From Chitinophaga rhizosphaerae (lineage in GTDB: Bacteria; Bacteroidota; Bacteroidia; Chitinophagales; Chitinophagaceae): a stretch of DNA of 64,000 bases. Below, piece after piece: positions 1 through 7,926 of this stretch. The notes beneath the pieces were generated by a model. It saw only the letters and a program-made list of their open reading frames with translations, made no database searches and had not been told where the DNA came from. Numbering within the stretch: the first letter of the stretch is position 1; the number at the start of each line of letters is the position of its first letter. Both the position numbers and the translations under genes were made by a program. The stretch spans positions 32,933 to 96,932 of the forward strand of contig NZ_RXLO01000014.1 of assembly GCF_003958645.1 (NCBI RefSeq), given 5' to 3'.

Positions 1-546
1 CGCGGGCGGCGCCTGGCCCATGTAGTGGTCCATCAGCGCGGTGAAGCCCTGCTCCCACTTCGTATCTACCGGCCGGCGGGCCAGCAGGGTGTCCAGGAAC
101 TTTTTCAGGGTATCGGCCATCTTGCTGTGGTTCAGCTCGTTCTGACCGGGCAGTTTGCCGCTGTACACAGATTCCGGCATCAGACCGTAGTTCCCGGCGG
201 CGATGAGCACATCGTGCCCCAGCCCACCTTCCCCGAACTGCGCCGCGCCCTGGCGCTTCACATAGTTGCGGGCCTTCATCAGGTACACGTTCCGTACCAC
301 GAACATTTCAGACAGGTCGGGCCTGGCGTCGGCGCCGGCTTTCATGCACTGGCTTTCGATGAGCGACACGGTGCTGAAACACCAGCAGGTACCCGTCATG
401 CCCTGGCTCTTTACGGCCGTAGCGGCGTTGTTCCTGATCACGGTCAGCTCCTGTGCGGGCGGATTGGCGATACTCCGGGGCGTTTCCTGTGCGGCGGCGG
501 CCAATCCTGCAACCAGCGCAACACCCGTCAAAATTTGTAGTCTCAT
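1..546 (-). CDS. C1B (bleomycin hydrolase-like) cysteine peptidase, 5' part
   Basis: The frame stays open to the left edge, so only the first 182 codons are present. A signal peptide (about residues 1-19, ending AAAAQ) points to export to the periplasm. The block QGMTGTCWCFS places Gln48 and Cys54 with the same six-residue spacing as papain's oxyanion-hole Gln and catalytic Cys. The following SEMFVVRN and a Gly-rich GEGGLGHD stretch resemble the aminopeptidase C / bleomycin hydrolase family (known family knowledge). The catalytic His and Asn lie outside the window. An in-frame ATG at 555 would add three residues; I prefer 546 because the signal peptide then begins MRLQ. The exact substrate cannot be told. 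Confidence 0.85.
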   Translation of the reverse strand, partial: MRLQILTGVALVAGLAAAAQETPRSIANPPAQELTVIRNNAATAVKSQGMTGTCWCFSTVSLIESQCMKAGADARPDLSEMFVVRNVYLMKARNYVKRQGAAQFGEGGLGHDVLIAAGNYGLMPESVYSGKLPGQNELNHSKMADTLKKFLDTLLARRPVDTKWEQGFTALMDHYMGQAPPA

Positions 547-586
547 AAGCAGCATGGGTATTTCTCGCTAAAATACGAAAGCCGGA

Positions 587-1318
587 TCAGTTTTCATGAG
601 AAACGCGCCCGCTGCCTGAAACCGACTGCTCTACGATCGCATTGCCCTTGTACCGCACGCTCCCGCTGCCGGAAATGGCGATCTCCAATTTTTTGCTCAC
701 GTTCACATAAGCTTTGCCCGAACCGGAAATGGCTATTTCCGCTTCCTGGGCCGCCATTCCGGGGGCATCCACGTCTGCCGAACCTGAAATCGCTACTTCT
801 GTTTTGTCTGCCTTGCCGGCGAGCCTTACCTTACCGTTGCCGCTCATGGCTACTTCCAGCTTGTCGTAATCGAGGTCCAGGTCGGCTTCGCCGATGCCGC
901 TCAGCGCCACTTCCAGCTTGTCGCCTTTCAGTTTGCCGTCGGATTTGAAGATTACCTTACCGCTACCGGCCAGTTCGGCGATCTCGGGATTGGTGATCCA
1001 TACGTTCACCGGCTTGCTGGGCCGTACGTCGGTGTGCTGCTTGTAGCGGATCTGGAGCTCGTTCGATCTGAATACCAGCTCGATCAGCGGCAGGATATTC
1101 TCGTCTGCCTCGATTTCGATGGAAGCCTTGCTGCCCTGGCGTATCAGCACATTGAACTGGCCGGAAACGCCCAGCTCGGTGTACGATTGGGAAACGGTAC
1201 GGGATTCTTTTTTCATGTTGCCATTACCGGTAACTTTGGAACGTTGCGCCGTTGCGGTAAGGGCAAAGGCCAGAAGGGCCGCTCCGAAGAGCGCGACAAA
1301 TTTTTTCATTTGGGTCAT
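587..1318 (-). CDS. GIN-domain (DUF2807) secreted protein
   Basis: A 243-residue protein with a signal peptide (MKKFVALFGAALLAF...TATAQ) and then a beta-rich body. From about residue 120 to the end the pattern EVAxSGxG recurs every 15-20 residues (EVALSGIG, EVAMSGNG, EVAISGSA, EIAISGSG twice), as in the right-handed beta-helix of GIN/DUF2807 'auto-transporter adhesin head' proteins. It starts 26 bases after the DUF4097-like gene in the same direction and is probably the last gene of the sigma/anti-sigma operon. ATG at 1318 is chosen; ATG at 1309 is equally possible. Its function is unknown; a periplasmic or surface role is inferred from the signal peptide. Confidence 0.85.
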   Translation of the reverse strand: MTQMKKFVALFGAALLAFALTATAQRSKVTGNGNMKKESRTVSQSYTELGVSGQFNVLIRQGSKASIEIEADENILPLIELVFRSNELQIRYKQHTDVRPSKPVNVWITNPEIAELAGSGKVIFKSDGKLKGDKLEVALSGIGEADLDLDYDKLEVAMSGNGKVRLAGKADKTEVAISGSADVDAPGMAAQEAEIAISGSGKAYVNVSKKLEIAISGSGSVRYKGNAIVEQSVSGSGRVSHEN

Positions 1319-1344
1319 TATTTTGTGTTGATGGACAAATTGGA

Positions 1345-2412
1345 TTAATCCTCTCCAACTTTGACGTCGCAATGTTTACCGTTCACGGAAATGAGCGGAG
1401 ATGCTTCGCCGGCGTTGGATGTTATGGCGGAATAGGAGAGGTTTCCTTTGTTGCGGTTTTCGCTGACGTGCCTGAACACAAAGCCGTCGGCACTGAAATC
1501 CCCGTTCCTGATCTCGGCCCGCACCCGGAACGGTGTGCCCGATTGCACGCCCAGCCGGATATCTGTGTAATTGACGTCGGCATTGAGGGATTTGAAGTTC
1601 TTGTCGATCTTCCGGATCCGGACATCGCCGTAGTTGGCGCTGATGATGGCGCTGGAACCCAGCCCATCCATCTTCACATCGGTATAATTCGCCCGGAGCA
1701 CCACGCTGCCTACATTTTTGAATTTAATCTCGTCGTAATTGGCCTGCACTTTCATCTCGGCCACATTACCGAAACTGTGATTGCCATAGTTCGAAGTGAT
1801 ATTCACTTCGCTGGCACTTTCGCAGTTCAGCGATGAATAATTCGATTGTACGGTCAGCACGTCCGTCTTGCCGATACGGGCTTTGTTGGTATAATTGATG
1901 CTGAGAAACAGGTTTCCCGCTTCCGCCACATCGATGAAGCCGTAATTCACTTTGAGGTAGGAAGGGAAGGGCAGCTTCCGGGCGATCACGTCCCCGAAAT
2001 TACTGTCGATGTTCATGGCTTTCAGTTTCGACGGCACATACACATCGATGTCGATATTGACGTAATCCTTATTGTCTTTCTTGTTGCTGAACCAGCGGGA
2101 ACCCGGGTTCGAAGAGGCCGTGATGTTCACGCTGTTCCCCGACTCCATAGCCTTCACATCTATCGTTTCGGTCATTCGCCGGGCCTGCTCCTGGTCTTTC
2201 CCGAAGCCGGTAACGGTAATGGTGGCTTTGCAGACGGGCTTGTCCCAGATATATACCGTCACCTTACCATATTTGGAGTTGATGTTCACGCTGGAATTGC
2301 CGCCTACGTTGAATTCCTTGACGATGACGACTTTATGTTCCTCGTCGCCTTTCGCGGCGAATGCGAAAAAGGGACAGAGTAAAAGAAAAAGTATGGTAGA
2401 TTTAGAGAACAT
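1345..2412 (-). CDS. DUF4097-like beta-helix secreted protein
   Basis: A 355-residue protein with a signal peptide (MFSKSTILFLLLCPFFAFA). From about residue 40 it is a regular series of short beta repeats with recurring NYG/NYT turns (SNYSS, TSNYGN, QANYDE, RANYTD, SANYGD, VNYTD), the look of the DUF4097 adhesin-like family. Its start overlaps the end of the anti-sigma gene by 11 bases, so it is co-translated with it. In Bacteroidota such proteins often sit directly after an ECF sigma/anti-sigma pair. No catalytic motif is seen; the function is unknown. Confidence 0.82.
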   Translation of the reverse strand: MFSKSTILFLLLCPFFAFAAKGDEEHKVVIVKEFNVGGNSSVNINSKYGKVTVYIWDKPVCKATITVTGFGKDQEQARRMTETIDVKAMESGNSVNITASSNPGSRWFSNKKDNKDYVNIDIDVYVPSKLKAMNIDSNFGDVIARKLPFPSYLKVNYGFIDVAEAGNLFLSINYTNKARIGKTDVLTVQSNYSSLNCESASEVNITSNYGNHSFGNVAEMKVQANYDEIKFKNVGSVVLRANYTDVKMDGLGSSAIISANYGDVRIRKIDKNFKSLNADVNYTDIRLGVQSGTPFRVRAEIRNGDFSADGFVFRHVSENRNKGNLSYSAITSNAGEASPLISVNGKHCDVKVGED

Positions 2413-2944
2413 GCTTTTGAGTTGAAGTTGAAGTAGAATCGTTTGTGTATTTGTTCTGCTCTTCGAGGATTTTGTCGAGGAGCTCGAGCTTCATCTGGTA
2501 GTACCGGACCATGGCCGCGCGAACGCGTTCGTTCCCGGGATTGGCGGCCAGTTCCTTTTCCAGCAATTTATAAGTATCGTTGCGCAGTTCGAGCTCTTTC
2601 ATGGTCAGGCTGTCGAGCCCCGTTTCCGCGGCGGGGAGCTGTTTGAGCTCGTCCAGTTTCTGTTCGATGCGCGCAGAATAATACGTTTCCATTTCCCTGA
2701 TCTCCGGGATCACGACCGCTACCGGTTGCCGGGTGTTCATATACTTCACCAGCAGGCCGGCGTTCGCGATCAAAGCCACGAGTATGGCGGCTTTCCACCA
2801 ATGCCGGGCCATCATGGCCACTACCCTGCCCCGCTCCTTCCCCGGCTGCGGCAGCTGTTTTTCCAGCGCGGCCCAGACGCCAGGCCCCGGCCCTTCTTCC
2901 TCAAACCCGCTCCTGTTCTGCCGGATAAACTCTTCCAGGTTCAT
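2402..2944 (-). CDS. Anti-sigma factor-like single-pass membrane protein
   Basis: 180 residues. The N-terminus (MNLEEFIRQNRSGFEEEGPG) is acidic and helical and should lie in the cytoplasm. One hydrophobic helix follows at about residues 52-68 (WKAAILVALIANAGLLV), then a charged, coiled-coil-like periplasmic part rich in Glu, Leu and Lys. The gene overlaps the upstream ECF sigma gene by 4 bases (ATGA) and the downstream DUF4097 gene by 11, so all three are translationally coupled. The membrane topology and position directly after a sigma gene support an anti-sigma role (inference); no zinc-binding ZAS motif is present. Confidence 0.75.
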   Translation of the reverse strand: MNLEEFIRQNRSGFEEEGPGPGVWAALEKQLPQPGKERGRVVAMMARHWWKAAILVALIANAGLLVKYMNTRQPVAVVIPEIREMETYYSARIEQKLDELKQLPAAETGLDSLTMKELELRNDTYKLLEKELAANPGNERVRAAMVRYYQMKLELLDKILEEQNKYTNDSTSTSTQKHVL

Positions 2945-3507
2945 ATCTGCTTCGATTTAAGTTTCACGATCTGGCGGACTTTCTCCTTCGCCCGCATATA
3001 TTGGGTTTTGACGGTCGATTCCGAGATATTCAGTAATCCGGCGATTTCGCGGTGACTGTAATCCTCGAAAATATACAGGTTCAGCACCGTTCTGTATCCC
3101 GCCGGCAGCTGGCCGATGGCGTCTTTCACAGCGGCCACCGTCAGCGTATGTTCGGTTTCGTCTACCCCGTCCTCCTGCTTCCATTCCTGGTCTTCCACTT
3201 CCTCGAAATACACTTTCTTTTTCCGGAGGTAGCTGAGGCAGTGGTTGACGACGATCCGCTTGATCCATGCGGTGAGACTGGTGTCTGAAGCCAGGTTGTC
3301 CAAATTTTTAAAGACCTGTACGAATGCCTCCTGCAGCACATCTTCCGCATCGGCCTGGTGGCCTGTCATCCGGAGGCAAATATTATACATCGCCCTGGAA
3401 TATGCATGATACAGGTCATGGAACGCACGGGCGTCACCCTTGCGGCATCTGGCCATGAGCTGGTCTGTTACAGGCATTTGTTCCAAGCGTTTCGAGTGTA
3501 AATTCAT
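2941..3507 (-). CDS. ECF-family RNA polymerase sigma factor
   Basis: 188 residues with the two sigma-70 regions. Region 2 (about residues 22-95) has RAFHDLYHAYSRAMYNICLRM and the DAEDVLQEAFVQVF core-binding helix. Region 4 (about 125-185) has LPAGYRTVLNLY followed by the helix-turn-helix YSHREIAGLLNISESTVKTQ. It leads a tightly overlapping operon with an anti-sigma-like protein and two beta-helix exported proteins, so it probably answers an envelope signal (inference). A start at Met11 (3477) is also possible. Confidence 0.93.
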   Translation of the reverse strand: MNLHSKRLEQMPVTDQLMARCRKGDARAFHDLYHAYSRAMYNICLRMTGHQADAEDVLQEAFVQVFKNLDNLASDTSLTAWIKRIVVNHCLSYLRKKKVYFEEVEDQEWKQEDGVDETEHTLTVAAVKDAIGQLPAGYRTVLNLYIFEDYSHREIAGLLNISESTVKTQYMRAKEKVRQIVKLKSKQI

Positions 3508-3592
3508 ATAAAAGACGGTGAGTCGTCAGGAAGGTTGCACAGGACCGGGATCTTTTTTTCAATATACTGAAAACCATGGGGATATAAAAGCG

Positions 3593-3616
3593 AACGCGAC
3601 CCAGAAGGGCCGCGTT
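3593..3616 (-). terminator. Rho-independent terminator of the TonB receptor gene
   Basis: Read on the minus strand this is a 10-bp stem (AACGCGGCCC / GGGTCGCGTT, one G-U pair) with loop TTCT, followed by a T-rich run. It lies 48 bases beyond the receptor's stop codon and separates it from the sigma operon. Confidence 0.6.
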
Positions 3617-3664
3617 CTTTCCATCCTTATATACCTAAAACATGATTAGGTCGGAGTTGATCGC

Positions 3665-6130
3665 CTATTTCACCCGGTTTAGCTCGTCTTCGAGGCCGGT
3701 TTTGCGGTTGCGGGCCTCTTTTACGTTGCTGTTGCCGAATCGATAGGAGAAGTTGAGGCGCACCTGGCGGCTGTCCCAACCGGTTTTGAGGGCGATGTCG
3801 CGGTTCGTTACATGGTAATTGCCGCGGAAACGCTGGGTCTGGAACACGTCGTTCACATTCAGCTTGATCGTCCCTTTCTTTTTGAGGATCTGCTTCTGGA
3901 TGCCCAGGTTCAGCGCGTACATCGGTTCCATTTCGAAGAGCCCTTCACCGGCCACCTGGCGGGAATTGTACCAGAATGCCGCTTCGGCCGTATAGCCTTT
4001 GCCCAGGGCGAAAGTGTGCTGCGTGTTGCCGAAGAAGCCGCCGGAACTGCGGTCCAGCTCCTCACCCTTCACCTCGGTCTGGAAACGGTTGTAGAAAACC
4101 GAAACCGTCGTGAACGATTTCCACCATTTGGTGATCTGGTAAGGGGCAGACAGGTTCAGATTGACGTTGTCTTTCCTGGCTACGTTCATGTATTTATAGG
4201 TAACGATCGTAGTGTCGCCCGTGGCTTCGTCTACCGAAGGTTCCAGGATGCGCGACAGCATATCTTTCGTATGGCTGTAGCCGATAGCCGCCGTCAGGAA
4301 CGATTTGAAGGTATACGTGAGGTCGAAGTTGCTGGAGAACTGCGGCCGGAGGTTCGGGTTGCCAGCACCCTTGGTGTAGCGGTCGATATAGAACTCGAAA
4401 GGGTTCAGGTCGTCGTAGCTGGGGCGCTGGAGACGGCGGCTGTAAGACACGCCCCACTGGTGGTCTTTACTCGCATTGTAGCTGAAAAACACGCTGGGGA
4501 AGAAGTTGAGATACGTGGTATCGTTCACTTTCTTGATGGTGACAGATGTGCCGGTGACGTTGGATTGTTCGGCCCGGAGCCCCGCCTGCACGCCGAGTTT
4601 CTTGAACTGGCGGCTGTAATTGATATAGGCGGCGTTTACGTTTTCCTTGTAAATGAAGTAGTTGGAACGATTGGCGTCGTATTCCCAACCGCTTTTGCGC
4701 AGGGAGTCGAAGCGGGAATTGTTATCGGAATCCACCCAGCTGAACTTCACCCCCGCCTCGAATTTGTCGTTATGGCGCAACGGATGCGTATAGTCCAGTT
4801 TGAAGGTTTTGATATTGATGACAGACGGCTGGAAGGCGCGGGTCACGTCTTCACGGAGCAGCCCTTCGTCGATCGCATTCCTGTAGGCGGAATTGAGGAT
4901 ATTGGTGCTGCGCTCGGTGTTGCGGGAATAGTCCAGGTCGATGTTGAGCTCTTTACCGGTGGTGTCGAGCTTGCCTTTATAGTTGAAGTTGTAAGACTGG
5001 CGTTTCCAGCGCATATCGTTATCGGAAGTCGTGTTCAGGACGGAGTCCAGTTTGGTGCCGTTACCGATGTTGGTGTTCGAAATACCATCGCCGGCCCATT
5101 TATTATCGCCCATGTCGAACATGACGCCTACGGTGTGGTTCTTGTTCAGGAAGTAATCGAGCCCTACTTTGGCGCCGTGGTAGCGGGATTTCTTGTCGAT
5201 ATTCGAGATCTGGTCGAAAACGGTCCGACCGGAAGCTTCGATGTTATCGCGGTAGATTTTCAGGAATTCGAAGTTGCGGTTGAAGCTATAGTTGTACGAT
5301 CCGTAGATGTTGACTTTCTGGCTGCGGTAGTTGAGGTTGAGGCCCCCGTTGGCTTTGGGCAGTGTGCCCTGGGAATAACCCAGGTTCACACTGCCGTTGG
5401 TGCCGTAGCTGCTGTTTTTCTTCAGCTTGATATTAATGATCCCGGCATTGCCCGCTGCATCGTATTTGGCGGAAGGATTGGCGATCAGTTCCAACTGGTC
5501 GATGTTGGAACTGGGCATGTTTTTGAGCAACATGGCAATATCCTGGGGAGACATGTTCGATACTTTACCGTCGATCATAATGATGACGCCGTTTTTGCCG
5601 CGCATGGAGATGTTATCGTCCTTATCCACCTGGATGCCGGGCGATTGCTGGAGCACTTCGAGCGCGGTGCCACCAGCGGCCACGATGGAGTTTTCGACAT
5701 TCACGACCATCTTATCGGCTTTCTGCTCGATGAAAGGTCTTTTGCCGGTTACTTCCACCGCTTTAAGGTTGCGGGTGTCTTCTCCCAGCACGATGGCGGG
5801 GAGGTTAACGGGAGAGCCGTTGAGGGTGAAAGGCTGGGAAAACCCTTTCCTCAGCCCCATGTTGGCTGCCGCCACGATGTACCGGCCGCCGGGTACGCCT
5901 TCGAAGGCATATTTTCCGGCGATGTCGGCCAGCACGCCTTTAACGAGCACGGAGTCTTTAGCGCGGAGGAGGGTTACGGTGGCGAATTCTACGGGAGCGT
6001 TCGTGGTACGGGTCACTTTACCGGCGATCTCCCCTTTCGAGGCAGCGCCGTTTTGGGATTGGGCATGGACGGAAGTGATGGTTCCTGCCACAAGGCCACT
6101 GAGGATCAACACTTTGTAAAACGATTTCAT
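3665..6130 (-). CDS. TonB-dependent outer-membrane receptor with carboxypeptidase-like N-terminal domain
   Basis: 821 residues. Signal peptide (ends VHAQ), then a carboxypeptidase-regulatory-like beta-sandwich at about 30-115 (GKVTRTTNAPVEFATVTLL), a TonB plug at about 130-240 (GTALEVLQQSPGIQVDKDD, MIDGKVSNMSP, YDAAGNAGIINIKLKK), and a 20-plus-strand outer-membrane barrel (OMP_b-brl_3 type). It lacks the SusC 'TonB-linked' signature and has no SusD partner next to it. It is monocistronic, with a terminator downstream and 158 bases before the sigma operon. The transported ligand is unknown. A long open frame on the opposite strand is only a shadow of this gene. Confidence 0.92.
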   Translation of the reverse strand: MKSFYKVLILSGLVAGTITSVHAQSQNGAASKGEIAGKVTRTTNAPVEFATVTLLRAKDSVLVKGVLADIAGKYAFEGVPGGRYIVAAANMGLRKGFSQPFTLNGSPVNLPAIVLGEDTRNLKAVEVTGKRPFIEQKADKMVVNVENSIVAAGGTALEVLQQSPGIQVDKDDNISMRGKNGVIIMIDGKVSNMSPQDIAMLLKNMPSSNIDQLELIANPSAKYDAAGNAGIINIKLKKNSSYGTNGSVNLGYSQGTLPKANGGLNLNYRSQKVNIYGSYNYSFNRNFEFLKIYRDNIEASGRTVFDQISNIDKKSRYHGAKVGLDYFLNKNHTVGVMFDMGDNKWAGDGISNTNIGNGTKLDSVLNTTSDNDMRWKRQSYNFNYKGKLDTTGKELNIDLDYSRNTERSTNILNSAYRNAIDEGLLREDVTRAFQPSVINIKTFKLDYTHPLRHNDKFEAGVKFSWVDSDNNSRFDSLRKSGWEYDANRSNYFIYKENVNAAYINYSRQFKKLGVQAGLRAEQSNVTGTSVTIKKVNDTTYLNFFPSVFFSYNASKDHQWGVSYSRRLQRPSYDDLNPFEFYIDRYTKGAGNPNLRPQFSSNFDLTYTFKSFLTAAIGYSHTKDMLSRILEPSVDEATGDTTIVTYKYMNVARKDNVNLNLSAPYQITKWWKSFTTVSVFYNRFQTEVKGEELDRSSGGFFGNTQHTFALGKGYTAEAAFWYNSRQVAGEGLFEMEPMYALNLGIQKQILKKKGTIKLNVNDVFQTQRFRGNYHVTNRDIALKTGWDSRQVRLNFSYRFGNSNVKEARNRKTGLEDELNRVK

Positions 6131-6385
6131 ATAAGGCGGATTATAATTGGATTTAGAACTGTAGATTGATTAGAACCTTTGCTTGGGTAGTTCCTTTCTT
6201 AATCAACTACAGTGCTAAGATAGGTAGTATGTTTTGCATAGTACATAATTATACATAAGTGGTTATTAGAAAAGGATGATTGGTAAAATCGGTGGAAACA
6301 GTTTGGGAAACCTGCAAACTGGTTTGCTGTTACTATGAGGAAGACGACCCGTAAAGGGATTGGTTACAAACATTATTGAAAAAAA
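6131..6385. other. Intergenic region upstream of the TonB receptor
   Basis: An AT-rich stretch between the receptor start and the terminator of the DUF2167 gene. On the minus strand TATCTTAG near 6210-6217 is one base away from the Bacteroidota -7 box TAnnTTTG and could be the receptor promoter, though no clear -33 TTTG is paired with it. No coding sequence is seen. Confidence 0.4.
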
Positions 6386-6416
6386 GCGCGGCGCCGGGGA
6401 TTCCCCGGCGCCGCGC
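6386..6416 (-). terminator. Strong rho-independent terminator of the DUF2167 gene
   Basis: A perfect 14-bp GC-rich stem (arms 6386-6399 and 6403-6416, loop of 3 bases). On the minus strand it is followed by seven T, as expected for a terminator 30 bases after the DUF2167 stop codon. Confidence 0.9.
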
Positions 6417-6445
6417 GCTTCATTATATATTACGTACTTCCCTGA

Positions 6446-7453
6446 TCAGGATTTCCGCTCATCTTCTCCCAGCGCCTGCTCTGCCGGCTCCGGCGTTACC
6501 GGCGTCTCCTCCGCTGCAACTTCATTTTCCTTCCTGCGGCGGCCTCTGATCCAGTTCCACAAAACTCCACCCGCGGCAATCACCCCCATCACGATCAGCT
6601 TCCCGAATTTCGCCAGGACGGCGAAGAACCCAACCTTAGCCAGCACCTTTCCTGCTACCAGGCCTCCCACCGTCCAGGCGGCCACTTCATCCACCTTCGG
6701 ATCGAAGTCCGCATAGGCATGGCCGCTTTCAAATGTGGCGGATTTCAAAATCCCGGGGATGTTTTTCTTGATCTCCGGCAGCTGGTCCATCGTACCGATG
6801 GCGCTCATCACCAGCACGCCCTTGCGCCCCAGGATGCGCAAATGATAGTTGAGCGTACGCTTCTCCGCATTGCTCCCCTGCAGCTCCATGGCCCAATGCA
6901 GCGTTTTCGTATTCGAATCGTAGAAAGGAGCTGCCGCCCATCCGATGGTACTGATCGTCTGCAAGCCCTGCTCCTTGCGCAGCTTGTTAGACGCTTCGTC
7001 GTCTTCCTTCATGCCTTTGAGCACATCATCATAATCCATCTTGTCGGCATCCTCGTCTTTCACATATCCCATTCCATCGAAACTGATATCGAAAGCCCAG
7101 GAGGCGTCGTCCAGCGGACCGTATTGCTCCGGGAAGATCATGCCCATGGTTTCGCCTTCGAGGTTTCCCCATAGCGCTTCGAGCACGCGGTGGCTTTGCG
7201 GCGCATCCAGGTACTTGAAGCCCTTCGGTACTTCGATGGTAACACCGTGCGACAGGGTAATTTTACCGGTTTGGTATTTGAAGGTTTTGTGGACGGAGTC
7301 CCGGTATTGCTGCACGGCGGCGGCAATTTCCGCTTCAGCGGCTTCGTCCGTTTGCTCCTGTGGTTCGCCGGCGCGGGGACCGCTCGTGTCCAGCTGTGCG
7401 AAAACAGACGTGAAAGTGGCCATACATGCGGCCACCAGGGTAACAGTTCTCAT
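6446..7453 (-). CDS. DUF2167 membrane-anchored exported protein
   Basis: 335 residues. Signal peptide (MRTVTLVAACMATFTSVFAQ), then the DUF2167 body: HGVTIEVPKGFKYLD, GNLEGETMGMIFPE, WAFDISFDGMGYVKDEDADKMDYDDVL, and WAAAPFYDSNTKTLHWAMEL. Near the C-terminus two hydrophobic segments (about 262-300) are followed by the basic tail RGRRRKE, so most of the protein should be held outside the cytoplasm by a C-terminal anchor. The family's function is not established. It lies in the same direction as, but 32 bases after, the hemerythrin gene. Confidence 0.85.
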   Translation of the reverse strand: MRTVTLVAACMATFTSVFAQLDTSGPRAGEPQEQTDEAAEAEIAAAVQQYRDSVHKTFKYQTGKITLSHGVTIEVPKGFKYLDAPQSHRVLEALWGNLEGETMGMIFPEQYGPLDDASWAFDISFDGMGYVKDEDADKMDYDDVLKGMKEDDEASNKLRKEQGLQTISTIGWAAAPFYDSNTKTLHWAMELQGSNAEKRTLNYHLRILGRKGVLVMSAIGTMDQLPEIKKNIPGILKSATFESGHAYADFDPKVDEVAAWTVGGLVAGKVLAKVGFFAVLAKFGKLIVMGVIAAGGVLWNWIRGRRRKENEVAAEETPVTPEPAEQALGEDERKS

Positions 7454-7485
7454 GGTATGAGGGATTTTGATTAGGTATTTGATCG

Positions 7486-7926
7486 TTATTCTTCTTTCCC
7501 TTCGTCTAACCGCAGGTTCGCGATGACATCGGGCAATAATTCCTGCATTTTTTCGAAAACGAGCCGTTCTTCCTTACGGATATGCGCTTCAAGCGCCCTG
7601 GCCAGCTGGTCCATCCCTTCCACCACATCGCTGCTGTCTACCAGCGCGCTGTACATCCCGGAAATGGTGCGGTGCTCTTCGGCCAGCTCATCGATCATCA
7701 CGTCCAGCTCCGGCACGAATCCGCGGCATTGTTCGAACAGGTGATCTTCTTTCTGGATATGCGGCACCATCGTTTCCTGGAACACTTTAACCATGTATTT
7801 CATCTTCGACGCGGCATCGAGCGGGAACCCCTCGTACTGCGCCGCATCTTTTTTGAGATAGCGGCACACGAAAAGAAGTGTTTTATGCTCGTGCGACAGC
7901 GGTATGAGTTTCGGATGGCGTTGCAT
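7486..7926 (-). CDS. Hemerythrin domain protein
   Basis: 146 residues, a single four-helix hemerythrin/HHE domain. Candidate di-iron ligands are visible: His12/His14 in SHEH, His56 and Glu60 in VPHIQKED, His85 in EEH, and His115 and Glu119 in HIRKEER. Such proteins bind O2 or NO or repair iron centres; which applies here cannot be read. Its ATG overlaps the stop codon of the Lgt-like gene (TAATG, sharing base 7926), so the two are translationally coupled. Confidence 0.9.
   Translation of the reverse strand: MQRHPKLIPLSHEHKTLLFVCRYLKKDAAQYEGFPLDAASKMKYMVKVFQETMVPHIQKEDHLFEQCRGFVPELDVMIDELAEEHRTISGMYSALVDSSDVVEGMDQLARALEAHIRKEERLVFEKMQELLPDVIANLRLDEGKEE

Noticed and set aside
3812..6169. A 785-codon open frame on the plus strand opposite the TonB receptor gene.
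   Set aside because: It mirrors the codon structure of the receptor, has no recognisable domain, and the receptor itself has complete family motifs.
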